Source: Stichopus chloronotus
Taxonomy: Eukaryota > Echinodermata > Holothuroidea > Aspidochirotida > Stichopodidae
Assembly (NCBI GenBank): GCA_021234535.1
Contig: CM037843.1
Coordinates: 20,925,911-20,989,910 of the forward strand
Direction: 5' to 3'
DNA length: 64,000 nt
In this document: piece after piece, positions 51,900 through 64,000 of the stretch
How the letters are laid out: each line of letters opens with the position of its first letter
Numbering within the stretch: the first letter of the stretch is position 1
The notes under the pieces: generated by a model
Databases searched by the model: none
Seen by the model: the letters and a program-made list of their open reading frames with translations, nothing else
Told to the model about the DNA's origin: nothing
Translations under genes and position numbers: made by a program

Positions 51900-52445
51900 A
51901 AGGGGTTCTTGAACGAAAGAGACTAATTTTTTTTTTCAGTGCATGTCATTTCAAACCCACACCATGCACTACTATCTTCAACTCAAGATATTGCTGTTTG
52001 AAGAAAGACTTTTCTGGTCAAGAAAAATTTCCAGTTGTCTTGCGGATACAAAAATGCCATGTAAAAGTAAATGCCATGTAAAATTTTTACAAGAAGTCTG
52101 TTGATTTTTTTTTTTTTTTAATTGAAGCGCTTTTACATAATTTTGAAGTCTGACATCAATGAAAAGTTAGATAGTTTATAGTGTAGATGTACCTCTCAAT
52201 ATCCTGAAAATTATGATATCATGTCTTAAACTATGGTAATGTTTCTTTTACGACAGTCAAGTTTATCAAGGAATACAGTGGCAATTGTGTCTGCATGTGT
52301 GATGTCACAAAGTTCCCATAATGCAATGGAACTTTTTAAGGGTTTTTTTTTAGAAATCCTAAACTTCGAAATGGAACCTGCTATTGAGATGTAGTTTTCA
52401 CCATGCAGAGAGGAAAATATTACTAACCTTTATGAAATATCAAAT
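51900..52445 (-). repeat. Dispersed repeat R1, copy C (reverse)
   Basis: Related to 52780-53245 in tandem (anchors CTTAAACTATGGTAATG, TGTGTGATGTCACAAA, CTATTGAGATGTAGTTTTCA) with a period of about 790 bases. It is reversed relative to copies A and B. Diverged, with no conserved frame. Confidence 0.65.
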
Positions 52446-52779
52446 TTCTCCAGAAGCCAATAACTCAGAACGATCGTCCTTTGAGGGCGCTCGTTCACTA
52501 AATTATACTTTCCTGAGTTCTGATAGTACGCCTTTATTAAGAGGAAGGCAGTTATTATAAGCTACCTCAATGTAGGCTGATGTAAGATAGGTTTGCAATT
52601 GTAACGGCCAAAGTGGTAACATGAGTCGATCAATTAACCATTAACCTCACAATTATAACCGTTGTCACCGAAAACAAAAAAAATGTATGTATACGTATAT
52701 AATGCAAACTGTCTGCGAGTTTCTACCTTACCTATATTGAAATGGTCCCACCAGTTGGACCACAACATTTTAAGGTTAA

Positions 52780-53245
52780 TCTTTACTTTTTTTTAATCTT
52801 AAAGACTGATAAGTCTTTTCAGTCAAGAAGATATCCAGTTGCCCCATGAGTCCAACTTATGCCACGTAACACCAGCAAATTACTGGAATTTGAAAAAAAG
52901 TCTTTGTTCTTTGAAACTGAAATGCAAGCTTGAAATTTGATACCAGCGAAAGGTTAGAATTGTGACAGTTGCAGATTTACCTTGAGCTGTTGTGGAAGTC
53001 ATGAGTGCCATCTTTTAAACTATATCGTAATGATTCTTTCAAGACACTCACGATTGTGAAGAAAAATAAAGGATGTGTGATACCACAAATTACCCAGATA
53101 CAATATACCATTTAGGCCTAGTAGGCCTAATAGATGCTTCTTTAAAAACCAAATAGCTTCCCAACAGAACATGCTATTGAGGTATGGTTTTCACCAATAA
53201 TTTATATATAAAGACAGAGTTTTTTTCTTATGAAATATCGATCTT
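52780..53245 (-). repeat. Dispersed repeat R1, copy D (reverse)
   Basis: Matches copy C through ATATCCAGTTGC/TTTCCAGTTG, TTTTAAACTATATCGTAATG, TGTGTGATACCACAAA and GCTATTGAGGTATGGTTTTCACC. It also contains a doubled TAGGCCTA (53113-53129). Confidence 0.65.
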
Positions 53246-54433
53246 CTTCAATAACCAATCCCCTCATGCTACATAACTTCGATAGGACAATTCCACATAA
53301 CCATTTGGATCACGATTATGCAAATCTTCCTGTGCCATTCAAGGAGTCATGGGGAAGCCGCTGATAACTACGTCAACGGCCTTTTACAAATCTTTAGGTT
53401 ATGCGCATTCTTGTGTGATTTAACGTTATCGTCATGTAAAGCAACTGACGCCAACGTGAAGGCTCTTGTAGCGATGGCGCTCGTCTATTACCAACATACA
53501 AACTAGAATACTGTAAATACCATCAACTCGAAGAACTTGCAGGTAGGTTCAGAGAACTTGCTTATTTGGGATTGTGGATTGCATTTTGCATCCCCTGCTT
53601 GCACCGATACGCTCAGTAATACCTACGGCCTAGGCTACGAGACACGTCGATGTTTTTAAAGCTAGAGACTTTTTATGCATGAAAAGGGAAGAATTAAAGT
53701 TATTTTTTTCTCGTAAGAGAGGAGTTGTGGTCTGTACTGAAAACCACCACTGATGAGCTTGCAGGGCATCTATTGGGTCGAAAAGCTTAAACTAGCTGTG
53801 AAACAGAGTGATGAGGAGGCAGAGGTTGCGATTGAGAGATCTTGAGAGAGCAAATAAAAAAAAATAGTGCTTGTCGGAGGGATGGTCCACTAACCAAGTG
53901 CCTGAATGTATTTCTTCTGGTTGGGAGGCATCGCCAGAAAGTTTGCCACTTCGACACCACAAGAGCTCATATTGATAGCTACGTTAGAACTGATAGATGG
54001 TTTAACTTTGGGAATCTGAATGTTCAAGCAAAGTTTATGATAACTGCTTGTTATCCGGAATGGGGTTCTAGTTTACTCTTACTGACCTGTTGGTTTTCCC
54101 CAGGCTAAATTTCGTTAGTTTCCTTCCATAGAAGCTCTCTCGAAGATATATACTCAACCTGAACGTGTATTTTGTTAAACGTAATACTGTACCTAGAGTG
54201 GGTCACCTTATAGTTCCTTAGCAAAGTGTGTGGCGCTGTTGAGCCCATTGTCTTCCCAGCATGCATTGAGTGTCAACTCATTCGTCGATTAGCAACATAG
54301 CTTATACATGCGTTAACTGCACCAGTTTGCGTAGGCTGCAAAAGGTTATAACCTACATACAGGTCTTCTCATAATTGCCTTCACTGGAAAGCTGAAAACC
54401 TGTCAAATACAAATATTATATTCCGAACAGCTG
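53246..54433. other. 3' flank of the RING gene, no separate gene seen
   Basis: It should include the 3' untranslated region of the minus-strand RING gene. No AATAAA in the minus sense is obvious within the first several hundred bases after the stop. The open frame at 53842-54108 shows no domain. Confidence 0.4.
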
Positions 54434-55533
54434 TCACTTCGCTCGTATTATCGTGGTCGTCACTATGACTCCACATATTAGTAACACGAATCCAATCACT
54501 AATAAGTGCGCGCACCATTCTTTGATGCTACGCCATACGACTCGGTCGTTCTCCGGTGACGTTCGAAACTGCACGCAATGATCGGTTAACGTGTATTCTT
54601 TTTCTTTCCCTAATTTTATGTTTGAGAGGTTTAATGGAATACATGCCGAAGACGTGACACCTTCGTCGTTCGTTTTATCTAATTCAAATTGCCGATTACT
54701 CCATTTTCGTTGCTGTTGACCAATTTCACCGTGACTCTGGAGGCTAATTTCTGCAGATGTTTTACTCCAGTTGCGTTCACACTTTGTGTCAGAGTTGTTG
54801 TAAAATGCATCTTTCGGTGGAGCCGGCGGGTAATCTGATTCAAGCGAATGATTGTCGCTACTAACATGTTGATCCGTTGGTGCGATTTCGGCACTCCCAG
54901 ATTTGCATCTCTCCGAAAGGACGTTTGATAGACTACTGGGTTGCCCTTGTAAGACAATACACTCCACGAAACTTCCAGTTAGATGGTTAATGCCTCTGAT
55001 GTCCTTATCAATATTTTTATCGTCATGCGGTGAGTTAACATGTCCTGAAAGGCCACCATCATTTTTAAAGTAATGCTGATCTTTCTGGCAAATCACCTCA
55101 GGATCCATTATTTCCCGCCAATATCGCAAGTGATGACGTATAAGTTGGCGATATTTTTGGATCGCTTTTTTACGGTTGAGGTCGTACTTAACGTCTGCTA
55201 GGTTGAACTGAGCAGCATCTGCTTTGGCAATATGACAGTCATCGATTATCCACTCTACGATGCTACCTCGGGAGCATACTGGACAGAAAACGTCGGCCGA
55301 TTGTCTTCCAAAGCGTATGGTCTCGTCGTCTAATACCAACACTTCCACGCATAATCGACAGAAAGTGTGGCCACAGCCAAGAGTCGTCGGGTTCACCTGG
55401 TTTTGACGGGTACATATTTTACAATCGTAGTCTTTCTCGTCGGTGATCAGTGCCCCATGAGGCGAACTTTCCCAGTTGTTTAACGATGTTAGCAGCAGAG
55501 CGAAGCGATTCGATTGCTTCACACATTTGTATG
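54434..55533 (-). CDS. RING-finger protein with C-terminal membrane anchor (last exon, start missing)
   Basis: Probable E3 ubiquitin ligase held in a membrane by its tail. Residue numbers count from the GTG at 55522. The RING is C3HC4: Cys34, Cys37, Cys50, His52, Cys55, Cys58, Cys80, Cys83, with a long 21-residue loop before the last pair. The stretch NPTTLGCGHTFCRLC is close to the RING of bifunctional apoptosis regulator (BFAR), but no SAM domain follows. The middle (about 140-325) is polar and low in order. A hydrophobic segment at about 338-359 then only RAK gives a tail-anchor layout. The frame is open back to a TGA but holds no ATG before the RING; the next Met is about residue 139. A strong acceptor (TTCTGTCAG|CATAC, exon start 55533, phase 1) suggests an upstream exon supplies the start. 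Stop TGA at 54436-54434. Confidence 0.85.
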
Positions 55534-57828
55534 CTGACAGAATTACAATAAATGAATCACGCAGTTGTTTTCAACGACTTAACAAAGCTTCTAAAATTTG
55601 ATACAGAGCTAGCTAGAGTTGATAGGAATTATTTGTGGACGCGTACAACACATTGAGCGTCGTACAAATCGGTGTATTTTTTAAGTGTTTTCACTTCAAA
55701 AGTTTGAACTATTAATTGGGCGTTTTCTTGTCGGAGCGATAACGCTAAACAATCACTTTGTGCGCGCACGTATTAGAGAAATGTAAACGCTTAACGCGCG
55801 CACACAAAACTAAATGACTTGATCAAATATTACGCTCAATATGCAACCGACGATAAACTAGTTTGATGGGAGACTACGTCTCTCACTAAAATTAGTGTAA
55901 CCCATTGAGGTAATATGCATCTGGCAACAACATTGATGTACTGCACTGTGATAGAAAAGCGGCATCACTTCGGTTTCCAAAATGGCCGACCACTACGCCT
56001 TTTTGAAATCATCGTGAAACTGATCTCCAATGATAAAAGGTGCGGAGTTTTGAAAAACGGCACAAAATCTTTGACAAAAAGTCTAAAACAAACTCTATTC
56101 AAGGAAATTAATGGTTTCAGTCTAATGAAATGGAATAGAACCTATTTCGCTTATACAAAGGATGCATGTTTTTAGGTTTGTGACAATTCAAAGGACTATT
56201 TCTATCTGAATTACTGCTGAATGATTTTTTGCACAGTACAATAGCTGTATATAGCCTACCGTAGTGCTACGCATGTACTGTACATGATCGAGGAAGTCAA
56301 CATCACATTTGTTGTCAATGATTTTGGTGTCTTTTTTGCTGTGTCTTTGTGTCGTCAAGGGTACCATTTCTATTTTTTTGGGGGGGGGGGGTGGTGTCAT
56401 ATAATTGATAGAGCAGGGATATGAGGGCTTCAGAGTGAACACAGTTTTGATGCCCGCATAACGGATAGGCCTAACTAGAAAACAAGAATGCAAATGCCTG
56501 CACTTAACATCTTTTTTTTTACTTTTATAGTTTTTACAACATTTTAAATAAAAAATGACATTTTCAAGTAATAGAATTGACATACTTTAAGTAGTAGAGA
56601 TGACGTATTTTTTAATAGTAATATGACAGGAAATTGGTTTGTATCTACAATAGCTTTAGTTGGTGTTGACAACCAATACTTTTTGGGTTTTGTTTTTTTA
56701 ATTCAGCCTTAGGGATGGAAAAATAGAGGAACATTGTTTCTAGAATCCATAACATCATTAATATAAATGGTTTTGATTGACAGTTCCGGGAGGTGTATTG
56801 CCAATGCATCCTGCGTGAAATAAATATACCGACCGTTCTGCTGCGGAATCCACCCTCTAGCCGCGTAGTCGTACACTGCGTATAAGCAACAGGCGCATGT
56901 ATGGCCAATAGAATCCTCGAATCAACGATTTCGCACCTTGTTTCAATTATGTTGTTCATATGTTTCGTCTTAGTTTTCGATGTTTTAAGAAACTTGTGAA
57001 TCCCGGCAATTTTCGCCCAACCCCCCCCCCTCCCCCCTCCCCCCCCGCCCACCCTTAATTCCATAATTCCTCCCAGTTCTCCCCAACTCCTTCAATTTAT
57101 CTCCCTCCCTCCTCTCTTCGTATAATTTTTTTCTCGGCTTTATTTTTCAACATCATCCATCGCGTCTCCAAAATTTCTGGCTGTCTGTACCCTTTTCGTG
57201 GCTTAACTGTATAAACTATGCATAGGCCTACGCCTGAATTAATGAGCATTAGACATTCCTAGGCCCGATGTTGTCAACGTACAGGCCGTAGTGCCGCCTA
57301 TGTGGTTATATTACTGTACAGGTACATAACGCCGTCACCAAACCACAGAACCCTTGGAGCAAACGCCCTCCACCTTCTGGAAAAATCGTAGAACATTTTA
57401 CATCATGTTCTATGGCTGTGGTGAACCCTTTTTCAATCAAGGGTCATATTGCCATATTTGAACTTCGTGGAGGGCCGCTCATATTGCAAGCCCTCACAAC
57501 AGTCCTTCACTTTATACTAGCTTCTGAGTGTTACAGATAGAAACAAACGTTGGCCAACTGGGTCTAACATTCATGTGGGTAGGTAAGTGGGTAGGGGAGT
57601 GAGTGGGAAATCCTGGAATACTGCATGAAAGCTCAAGTAACCGATGTTACTTCTGCAGTTTTATTGAAATTTGTAGCAAAACCATAACTTTTACAGATGG
57701 AGGAATCATAGGCATGACATTTTTTTGATAGCAAGGGGGTAATTTTGTTGGACTGATTAATGATTATTTGTTGACGCATAAATCATTTGTTTTCCAAACA
57801 CTTTATTTTAGTACCTACCAGACTTGTA
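55534..57828. other. Upstream of the RING exon; intron and/or intergenic, no exon assigned
   Basis: The missing first exon of the RING gene should lie here or beyond, but no short open segment with ATG and a phase-1 donor could be chosen with confidence. The region has a G run at 56380-56391 and C-rich runs at 57020-57050. Confidence 0.4.
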
Positions 57829-58010
57829 GTGCAAGTACAAAATCCCGAGTACGAGTATGAGTACCAGTACAAAGCTGCGAGTGCAAGTACGAGTACCTGA
57901 TTTTAGAACCCTCTGAGTACGAGTGCGAGGCAAAAGCCATGAGTGCGAGTACGAGTCCAAAGCCATGAGTACGAGCACAGAAAAAATGTACTCGAGTACG
58001 AGTACATTTG
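57829..58010. repeat. GAGTAC/GTACTC hexamer repeat cluster
   Basis: Many units of CGAGTA, GAGTACGAGTAC and AAAGCCATGAGTGCGAGTAC, ending in the inverse TGTACTCGAGTACGAGTACA. It looks like the end region of an element made of short subrepeats; the opposite end was not seen. Confidence 0.7.
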
Positions 58011-58129
58011 TTTAGTACATTTGCTAAGCGTATTTATAGACTGGAGTAATATAACAACAGCAACATATACTTATCTTTAAGGTAATGTAAAGTCTTTTAT
58101 TGTTTTAATTAAAGACTAACTGTCTTAGA

Positions 58130-58450
58130 TTGTCCCCGAGGTTGATAGTGGGTTTCGCCTGGTGATCTGATTATAATGTCTTGAATACTAGAGGTCCCTG
58201 GATGAGATCCTGAAGGTATCTGGTTGCCTGACAAGAAAAGTCCCATCCAGCAAGTCACCCCAGCTGTTTTATCCAACCGTAAGTTAGTTGGGCAATGAGA
58301 ACCTCCGCCCTTTCAGCCTTTGGAAAGCAGTTATGGTTTAGACTGAGGATACACTCACGTCTGTCAGATGGGGACGTTACATGCAGGGCAGGCTTACGAG
58401 AGCGTACATGGGGCAGGCTTGGGAGCGATCAATACACGCCTTATTAACCT
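58130..58450 (+). repeat. Probable tRNA-derived SINE
   Basis: The layout suggests a polymerase III unit. GTGGGTTTCGCCTGGTGATCTG is at an A-box-like position. CCTGGATGAGATCC (about 58198-58211) lies about 50 bases on, resembling a decayed B box of GGTTCGANTCC form. A body follows with CCATCCAGCAAGTCACCCC and TTGGGCAATGAGAACC. I recognise this body style from invertebrate SINEs but cannot name the family. Confidence 0.45.
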
Positions 58451-61400
58451 AAGAGCACTATAGTCAAAAGGAGAACTATAGGTGAATCTGTTGGTGCTCA
58501 TAACTCTGATTTGGGGGGGGGGCGGTCCTTATGGGCCAGGGGGCTTCCTTATCCTCAAACGTTACACTGTTAAGCTGATTGCCTGTTTGTAAACCTATAA
58601 CATCTAAAACTTTGCCTTTGATAGCTACCACTCTCATCACTACGTTTTGTGCAACATGAAATAGTATAGTGACTGATTTAAGCGACAGATGAAATCAATG
58701 AAATAATACATGTGGTGTAATTGTGATTAATTCCAATGCCATTAAAAAACTCTTCGTCTTTTGTCTGAGCTTCATCAAAAATATTAACTTTGGGTTTGAA
58801 GCTGAATGACCAATTTGCAAAAAGTCTATTTTTTCCTACACCAAATCACAACTTGCAGTTCTGCTTTACAGTGAAAACTTGTGATTGCACTAATAGAAGC
58901 CATCATTATTGCATACTGAGCAGTGGTAGATGGACTTGAGCATCCACAATAATTATCCCATACGAGTCATTGACGGGGTGGCATCAGTGACCTGGTTGCA
59001 TACAACCGTAACTGTATAACTCAAGTTGAATTTTATTAATCTCGAGTTCAGTCCTGCATGCAACTGCATGTTTTGTGTGGTTTATCTCAGACTTTTAATG
59101 CACAAGTTTTCTCCAAATCAGCTGGCATGTACATAAAACTTAAGCGAAATACTGTAAAACGCGAAATATCAACGAACCAATGTGGTGAATACACGTCATC
59201 AAGAAATTGTTTAGAACTGAAAAGTCATCTATCAACCCCGATATATTGGCCTATATAAGTTAACTTTTTGAACCCTACGTGAAAGCGCACTGGAACTGAC
59301 GTGGAGGAAAACTGAACGAGCATTTCTGAGTCATAGCAATGCAACAATATATTATTGTCATTAAAGAATACACACTCTGTACTTCTAATTCTACGTCGGA
59401 CATAATATCCACCCACTTCCTGCAATCGGAAATAAACTACAAATCACCCTTCTGCTATACATTGATCCATCGATTGATAAATCAGATAAACATCGAAATA
59501 TAAACTATGTGTGTAACGGAAACGGATGTACATAGATTAATTAATCACAATCAAGCTTTGAAAGCGGGAAACCGTTGGGATTTTCTTTTCTTAGGCCTAT
59601 CGGTTGTGGTTTCCCAGCCGGTCTGAACGTATATGTGTGTGTCGAGTTGGGTCGGGGGGGGGGGGCATGGTGAGCCCTCAATGCCTCCAGGCTGGACTGT
59701 TTCCGTCCACCCTTTCTGATGTTGGGGTAAGTGTACAGGCCTACATGTGCTTGTAATACTCAGCTTCAATCAATCTCTAAGAATACGGTATCGTAGAATA
59801 ATATACTTTTTTTTCACAGTTACAGAAGTTTCTTAAAAATGGTATTTTTAGCAGGATGTGCTTTTATTCCTGCGTTTTCAAAAGTGCACCAAAAGAATGG
59901 TATACAGTTGTAAATAGCCAGAAAATTACAGAACCGTAGTATATTTGCCCAAACATAGTTTTGAAAAGTTTTGAAAAATGTTGAAAAATCGTCAAATTTA
60001 GATCAAACAAGAATATAAGCAGAATCAGGTCCTGTGGTATGCTAATTTTTCGAAAGTTCCGTGCATACGAATAAAGGTGTTTCGTCGTTGCATATGAGTT
60101 TAGTCAAAAACAGAAACTAAATCAATCATTTTTTCTATAGCATATTAATACTCTAATAAGTGAAATTTCTCCAGAAATTTGTTGTTTGTCCCAGGTTGAG
60201 TATAAAATGGAAAAGGAAGATTGAAAATAAACGGTAAAGACTATTTTTTTTCAATAAACAGCAATGTTAATGACAATGCTACGTTGAAAGGGAAGATTTT
60301 GAGAAGAAATTTTGAAATAACATAACCGAAGTATGACAGTATAGGGCATGAGTACAGTTTAAAAGCTTTTCCCTACTCTCAAGTTTTACACCTTTAGCCC
60401 AGGGCAATTTACTCAGATTGCCTGGAATGTTCTCTTATTTGTTTACGTCACCATGACATGTTAAACTTCCTTTATGCATAATTAAGGTTACTTCATAGAA
60501 CACATGCACTGTCGTTGCTACTAAGGGGAAGGGGGCAAGTTGCACTCCTGGAAAAAAATGTTTGGGGAATTTGGCTCCTTCCCCATTTGGAAAATGGGTG
60601 GAAATCCGTCATCGTGGCAGATTCTTCATATCACAACTTCACAGGTTCGTACCTTTTCGGACCAGCGGCTTATTCTCCATCCATGCTACCCTCACTATCA
60701 AGATCAATCCAGACCCATGTATCCTGGAAAAAATAATGAGGAAAATTCTCACATTGTTGCCACCCCCCCCCCCCCCCCCCCCCCATGGAAAAATAAGTCC
60801 ACACTAACATTCCCTTTATGTTTTAATCTAGAATGACACTTTATCGATTTGACTTAGATACTCGTTTCGAAGTAGTTTGCCAGACCTGCTAGTGGAGTAG
60901 TGGATTAACTATTGCTACCCACGTTTGTCACCGGTACACCTATCGAAAAGATGATCTGGACGTAAGTTAGGGACAACCGTTACATGTCACCGCATTACTG
61001 CAGATACTGAGAAGAAGAAGAAAACGCAGCACAACTCCGCCGGATGATGTCCAGACTGTATATTTAGAAAAAAAAAGAAACGAACAAAAATGTGAATTTG
61101 TCTTAGTTCTAAAGCCATGGTGCTAAGATTTAATGACTTGGGCTACCGTTACGAAAAAAGAAAAAGAAAAACAGAAAAACAGATAGAAAGACATTATTAG
61201 AATAAACTGAAGAAGTCGGTAAACTTTTGAGATAACTCACTTCCTGCACGAACTGTGCCGACACTGATTCCAACTTAAGTGATATGTACGATTAAAGTAT
61301 ATAAACTATATATGCAGGTCGGGGTTGAATGGGAGTGGACCTTAAAGGAAGCGGATGTAGATAACCCCCAAATACACCATCTATATATACTACAGATCTT

Positions 61401-61904
61401 CTCGGGGTTAATCGGCTTAGTCTCTGCTTTAAAAAAGACCTAACGGTTATGTCTTCCCATAATGTAATATTTAATGCGGTAATGTGTGATAGATTCATAC
61501 TAAGATAAAAAAAAAGGTACTGATAATCTTCATACAGATTAAGAAGAGTGACAAAATTCAATTACGGTAACCTCTCTGCTGCGCCATCTACGAAATAGTT
61601 GTGTTTGTACCAGTTATTCGAAAACTTCGGTGACCATATTCGATTTCATTTTTTTTAGTTCATTGGAGTTTATTTCAATCTCTTTAATAGTGTAAATGAA
61701 TGTTTAATATAAATATTATAATACATAAAATAAAAGAGATTTTGGAGTGACAAAAAAGAAACTCGAGAGATCTTGTTTATATGACACACATGCATGTACG
61801 AAAAAAAAAAATAAACACAAAAAATTCAGATAAGAAAATAACAGAAAGTAAGCACAAAAGAAAGCTAAAACAAAAGAAGCAGAAGAACTTATCTGTGATA
61901 GTTC
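58451..61904. other. Intergenic stretch, no gene seen
   Basis: AT-rich with G/C runs at about 58505, 59652 and 60763-60784 (22 C). Three overlapping plus-strand frames near 60515-60836 end at the C run and have no domain. No element was recognised. Confidence 0.45.
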
Positions 61905-62397
61905 ATTATGAGATTTTTTTCATTGTATAAAGTGTTTTGCAATTTTTAATATGGGTGGGCACGCTTGGTGTTCACGACCTGCAAAATGGTAAGCTGTATG
62001 TGAAGTCTCAAGTCGGAAATAGGGTATATGCAAGTTATTCGAAAAACTGCAGGATAGGAGTACATGCTGCTGTGATACTTTGAACTATTGCTGAAGATGG
62101 GCGGAGAAGATGAAAAGGAATATAGCTACATAGTAAGGGTTAAAGTCACATAAATACTGAGTACATTCAGATTGACCAAAAGAGGTGCTGTGTGGTTAAG
62201 ATAATCTACATTATATATGCAACGACGTGCCAGCTTCTGTAAAATGAAAAGAGATTGTAACCTGGAGGTGTAAGTGCTGCCCCTAAAAATGTTACAATAA
62301 CTGAGATAAGGGAGAATGAGTGAATTATATAAACTGATAAATTCATTTAGTCTAAAAATCGATTTGTTGGAAAAAGTCTGGAGATTGTTAATCAAAT
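61905..62397 (-). pseudogene. LINE reverse-transcriptase C-terminal fragment
   Basis: Minus-strand residues LYNSLILPYLSYCN, GSTYTSRLQSLFILQK and DYLNHTAPLLVNLNVLSI are the conserved region after the palm of Jockey/CR1-like non-LTR reverse transcriptases. After frame breaks, HIKNCKTLYTMKKIS (minus, 61952-61909) matches the usual end of the protein. Truncated at the 5' end, as LINE copies often are, and frameshifted. Confidence 0.85.
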
Positions 62398-63543
62398 GAA
62401 AGAAACCAAACTGATGGTAAGAGGCACAAGGTGGGTGAGGTGGTATATCTCCACCCTATACCATTCAGTCCAAAATAACGGATTATGTCGGAGAAATGAG
62501 ACACCCTAGAAATAGCCATGAACGTTCTTTTGCGGGCCATGAATTTTCTCTTGCAGAGTTCCGAAGGGACGATTTCCGGAGCTCCACAAGAGACTTTTAG
62601 TCAAAAATGTCCCGGTACCCTCCCACCGATAGTGTTGCTTCAAGTAGATGACCCTCCGACACTGCTCTATTACCCCCCCCCCCTCCCTCAGTTCTTTTTG
62701 TTCCAAAATCCTGCAGTGATCCAATGTCATGTGCAGCCGGTGCGTACTGTACTTCCGCACCACGTACACTGTAACTTTGTTTGAAATGATCATGACTTCT
62801 CTTTGAGGCCCTTATTAAAGTGTCAGCCCCCTGCCCCCCCCCCCCCCACAAAGTTCTAGTCAGGCCCGTGGACGCACGTCGAAGTCACCCAGACTCCCTG
62901 CAAACAACACTTGTGGCGAAACTGAATGGGGCCAGAGTAAAAACTGGGCCTCAAAATTCGGAAAACTTTGTCTTGATAATATCGGGACAAAAATTACCCC
63001 TCCCCTCGAATACCCCGGTCCCGCTATGGTAAGATGGAATTTGTGTGAAAAAAAGAGCAATTCCGAGACATCAAACCTGATTATGATACCGCTTTTCCGT
63101 AATTGAAAAGTAGAATATTGGTTGAAAATTGTCTGGCAGTATATATGCTACAGACAGATATTAAGAATCTACTTGGAGATTGTAAAATATCAAAATACAT
63201 TAACCCTTTTCTTTATTATTCTTATTGATCTTTCCTTCTCAGCTTTCCTTCATACTGAGACGAACCGTCCTCGTTATGAGAAGGGGCGCCGGGCAGTGCT
63301 GTCAGTCATGACGATGGTGAGGGTAGGTTTTGAGATTATGCAATCGCACGGCAGGCAAAAAAGCGACTCAAGTTACGGTGAATAAAATCTCGAGCAGCGC
63401 ATGTAAATGTCCAATTCCAACTAGGGCCTACTATATGTGTGGTAGACAACATGTATGTCATGGCTCAAGGTAAGATTATTCCTCGAACGTATGTTAGTTA
63501 CCAGTTTGTGAATTTGTAATGACTTCGACCATACATCCGTCGT
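62398..63543. other. Intergenic stretch, no gene seen
   Basis: It contains C runs at 62674 and 62834-62847. Overlapping frames on both strands at 62506-62851 read through these runs and are not credible genes. Confidence 0.45.
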
Positions 63544-63690
63544 GACAGGACAACTCCTCGAACAATTCCCGCCCGGACAACACCCCCTCCCCTTCTCACT
63601 CCTGATAATTACCCCTTGAATAATTGTCCAGGGGGGAGTTGTCCGCTGGAGATTGTCTGGGGGAATTGTCTGGGGGAAATTGTCCGGGAA
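63544..63690. repeat. GGACAATT foldback repeat, copy 3 of 3
   Basis: The left half is AGGACAACTCC, GAACAATTCC, CCGGACAACACC. The right half is the inverse: AATTGTCCAGG, GGAGTTGTCCG, GGAATTGTCTGG, GAAATTGTCCGG. An imperfect palindrome of about 150 bases with the same units as 30141-30385. Confidence 0.7.
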
Positions 63691-64000
63691 CGTATTTTCA
63701 TTTTTATAAGAGGATGGTTTGTCCTAATCCATGCTGAATGGCACCCTATTGATGCCCCGTATAGCCTAGTTTTCACCAGCTGGCTTATTGAAACGTGGTC
63801 ATCACGTGTCTCTACAAGTAGCCTATCACATCACCATTGTGGAAATGATATTCTTCGGTTTTATTGAAAAGTCGTCTCAATGAGTTCGTACGCCAGGCAT
63901 GGATTAATTGACATTGTGACCTGATGAAGGATTAGTAAACTGGAGGCCATCATGTACCAATAAAAGTATAGGCTCTACTCGGGGCCGTTCGAATTCCACT
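63691..64000. other. Window end, no gene seen
   Basis: No recognisable element or coding segment in the last 310 bases. Confidence 0.4.

Noticed and set aside
55386..55526. Alternative 35-codon ATG frame overlapping the RING gene start
   Set aside because: It is out of frame with the RING and ends in a stop before it; it cannot supply the start without a frameshift.
56645..57064. 139-codon minus-strand open frame starting in a glycine run
   Set aside because: The start lies in a C-rich run giving poly-glycine, and the rest has no recognisable motif or splice context.
62506..62851. Overlapping frames on both strands around a C run
   Set aside because: Frames exist on both strands only because the region lacks stops near homopolymer runs; no domain on either strand.

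Overview
This is animal nuclear DNA from an invertebrate, most likely a deuterostome such as an echinoderm. The evidence is intron-split genes with GT/AG junctions, long introns, AT-rich spacers, many microsatellites and decayed eukaryotic transposons. The palindrome TAGGCCTA, which I associate with echinoderm sequence, is strongly over-represented. The species cannot be fixed by eye. There are no bacterial operons, CRISPR arrays or phage genes.

Two cellular genes are supported, both on the minus strand. (1) A two-pore-domain potassium channel of the TWIK (KCNK1/6) type has four coding exons at 21768-21438, 6603-6445, 3884-3636 and 1573-1356. All three introns are phase 1, and together the exons encode 318 residues with two pore loops and four membrane segments. 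(2) A RING-finger protein with a C-terminal membrane anchor is encoded at 55533-54434. Its RING resembles that of bifunctional apoptosis regulator (BFAR). No in-frame ATG precedes the RING, so an upstream exon must supply the start.

The rest is introns and intergenic DNA filled with repeats. Introns 3, 2 and 1 of the channel gene (1574-21437) hold a dispersed repeat, a 2 kb foldback element, a locally multiplied repeat cluster at 12-17.6 kb and a hAT-like non-autonomous element just inside intron 1. From 21.8 to 33.3 kb lie a second 2 kb foldback element with a long GATA microsatellite, a short foldback family built of GGACAATT units, and a TTAA-flanked MITE. From 33.3 to 38.8 kb lies a dead Ty3/Gypsy retrotransposon (protease, reverse transcriptase, RNase H, integrase, C-terminal tail). 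It is broken by at least three later insertions, including a hAT-like element with a recognisable 8 bp target duplication. From 38.8 to 54.4 kb there are dispersed repeats, a minisatellite and two terminal-inverted-repeat MITEs, but no gene. Beyond the RING gene (55.5-64 kb) are a GAGTAC-type repeat, a probable SINE, a LINE reverse-transcriptase tail and another GGACAATT element.

The two genes show no functional link. I found no convincing new biological system. The most unusual material is the set of foldback elements whose arms are made of short subrepeats, the nested transposon layering, and the TAGGCCTA over-representation.
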